Shown here piece by piece: positions 5,844 through 5,931 of a stretch of DNA of 5,931 bases (its first letter is position 1; every line of letters starts with the position of its first letter). This stretch comes from Pseudomonadota bacterium (GTDB taxonomy: Bacteria; Pseudomonadota; Alphaproteobacteria; Sphingomonadales; Sphingomonadaceae), in contig CAUJJQ010000049.1 of the NCBI GenBank assembly GCA_963205285.1, positions 1 through 5,931 on the forward strand, in the 5' to 3' direction. The notes under the pieces are model-generated. The model did not search any database. It was not told where the DNA came from and saw only the letters and a program-made list of their open reading frames with translations. The translations under genes and the position numbers were made by a program.

Positions 5844-5931
5844 TCAGCTACACCCCGTCGTCGCCCCGCAGCTGTCGCATTTCAGGCAGGTGCCGTTGCG
5901 CACCAGCGTGAAGTTGGCGCATTCTCCGCAC
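5844..5931 (-). CDS. nrdJ: adenosylcobalamin-dependent (class II) ribonucleotide reductase, C-terminal tail (5' part outside window)
   Basis: The last 28 codons and the stop of a minus-strand gene entering from the right edge. The peptide reads CGECANFTLVRNGTCLKC then DSCGATTGCS. This Cys-rich ending is characteristic of the long alphaproteobacterial NrdJ: paired CxxC knuckles (a zinc-ribbon-like arrangement) and a terminal CGATTGC cysteine pair thought to re-reduce the active-site disulfide. The full enzyme reduces ribonucleotides to deoxyribonucleotides with B12 as radical source, independently of oxygen. Nothing about the catalytic barrel can be checked here. It runs tail to tail with the kynureninase-like gene. 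The identification rests on only 28 residues, but on a very distinctive pattern. Confidence 0.88.
   Translation of the reverse strand, partial: CGECANFTLVRNGTCLKCDSCGATTGCS

Overview
The window looks like chromosomal DNA of a GC-rich alphaproteobacterium, most likely a sphingomonad. That inference rests on three things: the GC-rich wobble usage of the long genes, a FadD15-type acyl-CoA ligase with a TSGTGGAPRG nucleotide motif, and the Cys-rich tail of a class II (B12-dependent) ribonucleotide reductase. No single marker fixes the genus. No rRNA, tRNA, insertion sequence or CRISPR array was seen.

Layout, left to right. (1) Positions 1-436, minus strand: the first 145 codons of a probably exported S41-family (tricorn/CTPase-like) peptidase, cut by the window edge. 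A perfect 13-bp inverted repeat lies exactly on that edge. (2) Positions 437-546: an AT-rich divergent promoter region. (3) Positions 547-1476, plus strand: a complete LysR-type regulator. It is divergent from the peptidase gene and is its likely controller. (4) Positions 1477-1858: a gene-free stretch between convergent genes, almost filled by about 5.9 head-to-tail copies of a 57-bp unit (1480-1815). Each unit carries a nested two-stem dyad. (5) Positions 1859-3688, minus strand: a complete long-chain fatty acid-CoA ligase. (6) Positions 3689-3825: a short divergent intergenic region with one GC-rich hairpin. (7) Positions 3826-5801, plus strand: a two-gene tryptophan catabolism operon. It holds kynA (tryptophan 2,3-dioxygenase) and a kynureninase-like class V PLP enzyme. 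The second gene probably starts at a TTG that overlaps the kynA stop codon. (8) Positions 5844-5931, minus strand: the last 28 codons of nrdJ, running tail to tail with the kyn operon.

The kyn pair supplies the first step of the oxidative kynurenine route (Trp to N-formylkynurenine) and probably the hydrolytic cleavage of kynurenine to anthranilate plus alanine. The formamidase that should act between them is not in this window. The acyl-CoA ligase, nrdJ and kyn genes are ordinary metabolism. The most unusual feature is the 57-bp array, whose biological role cannot be named from sequence alone.
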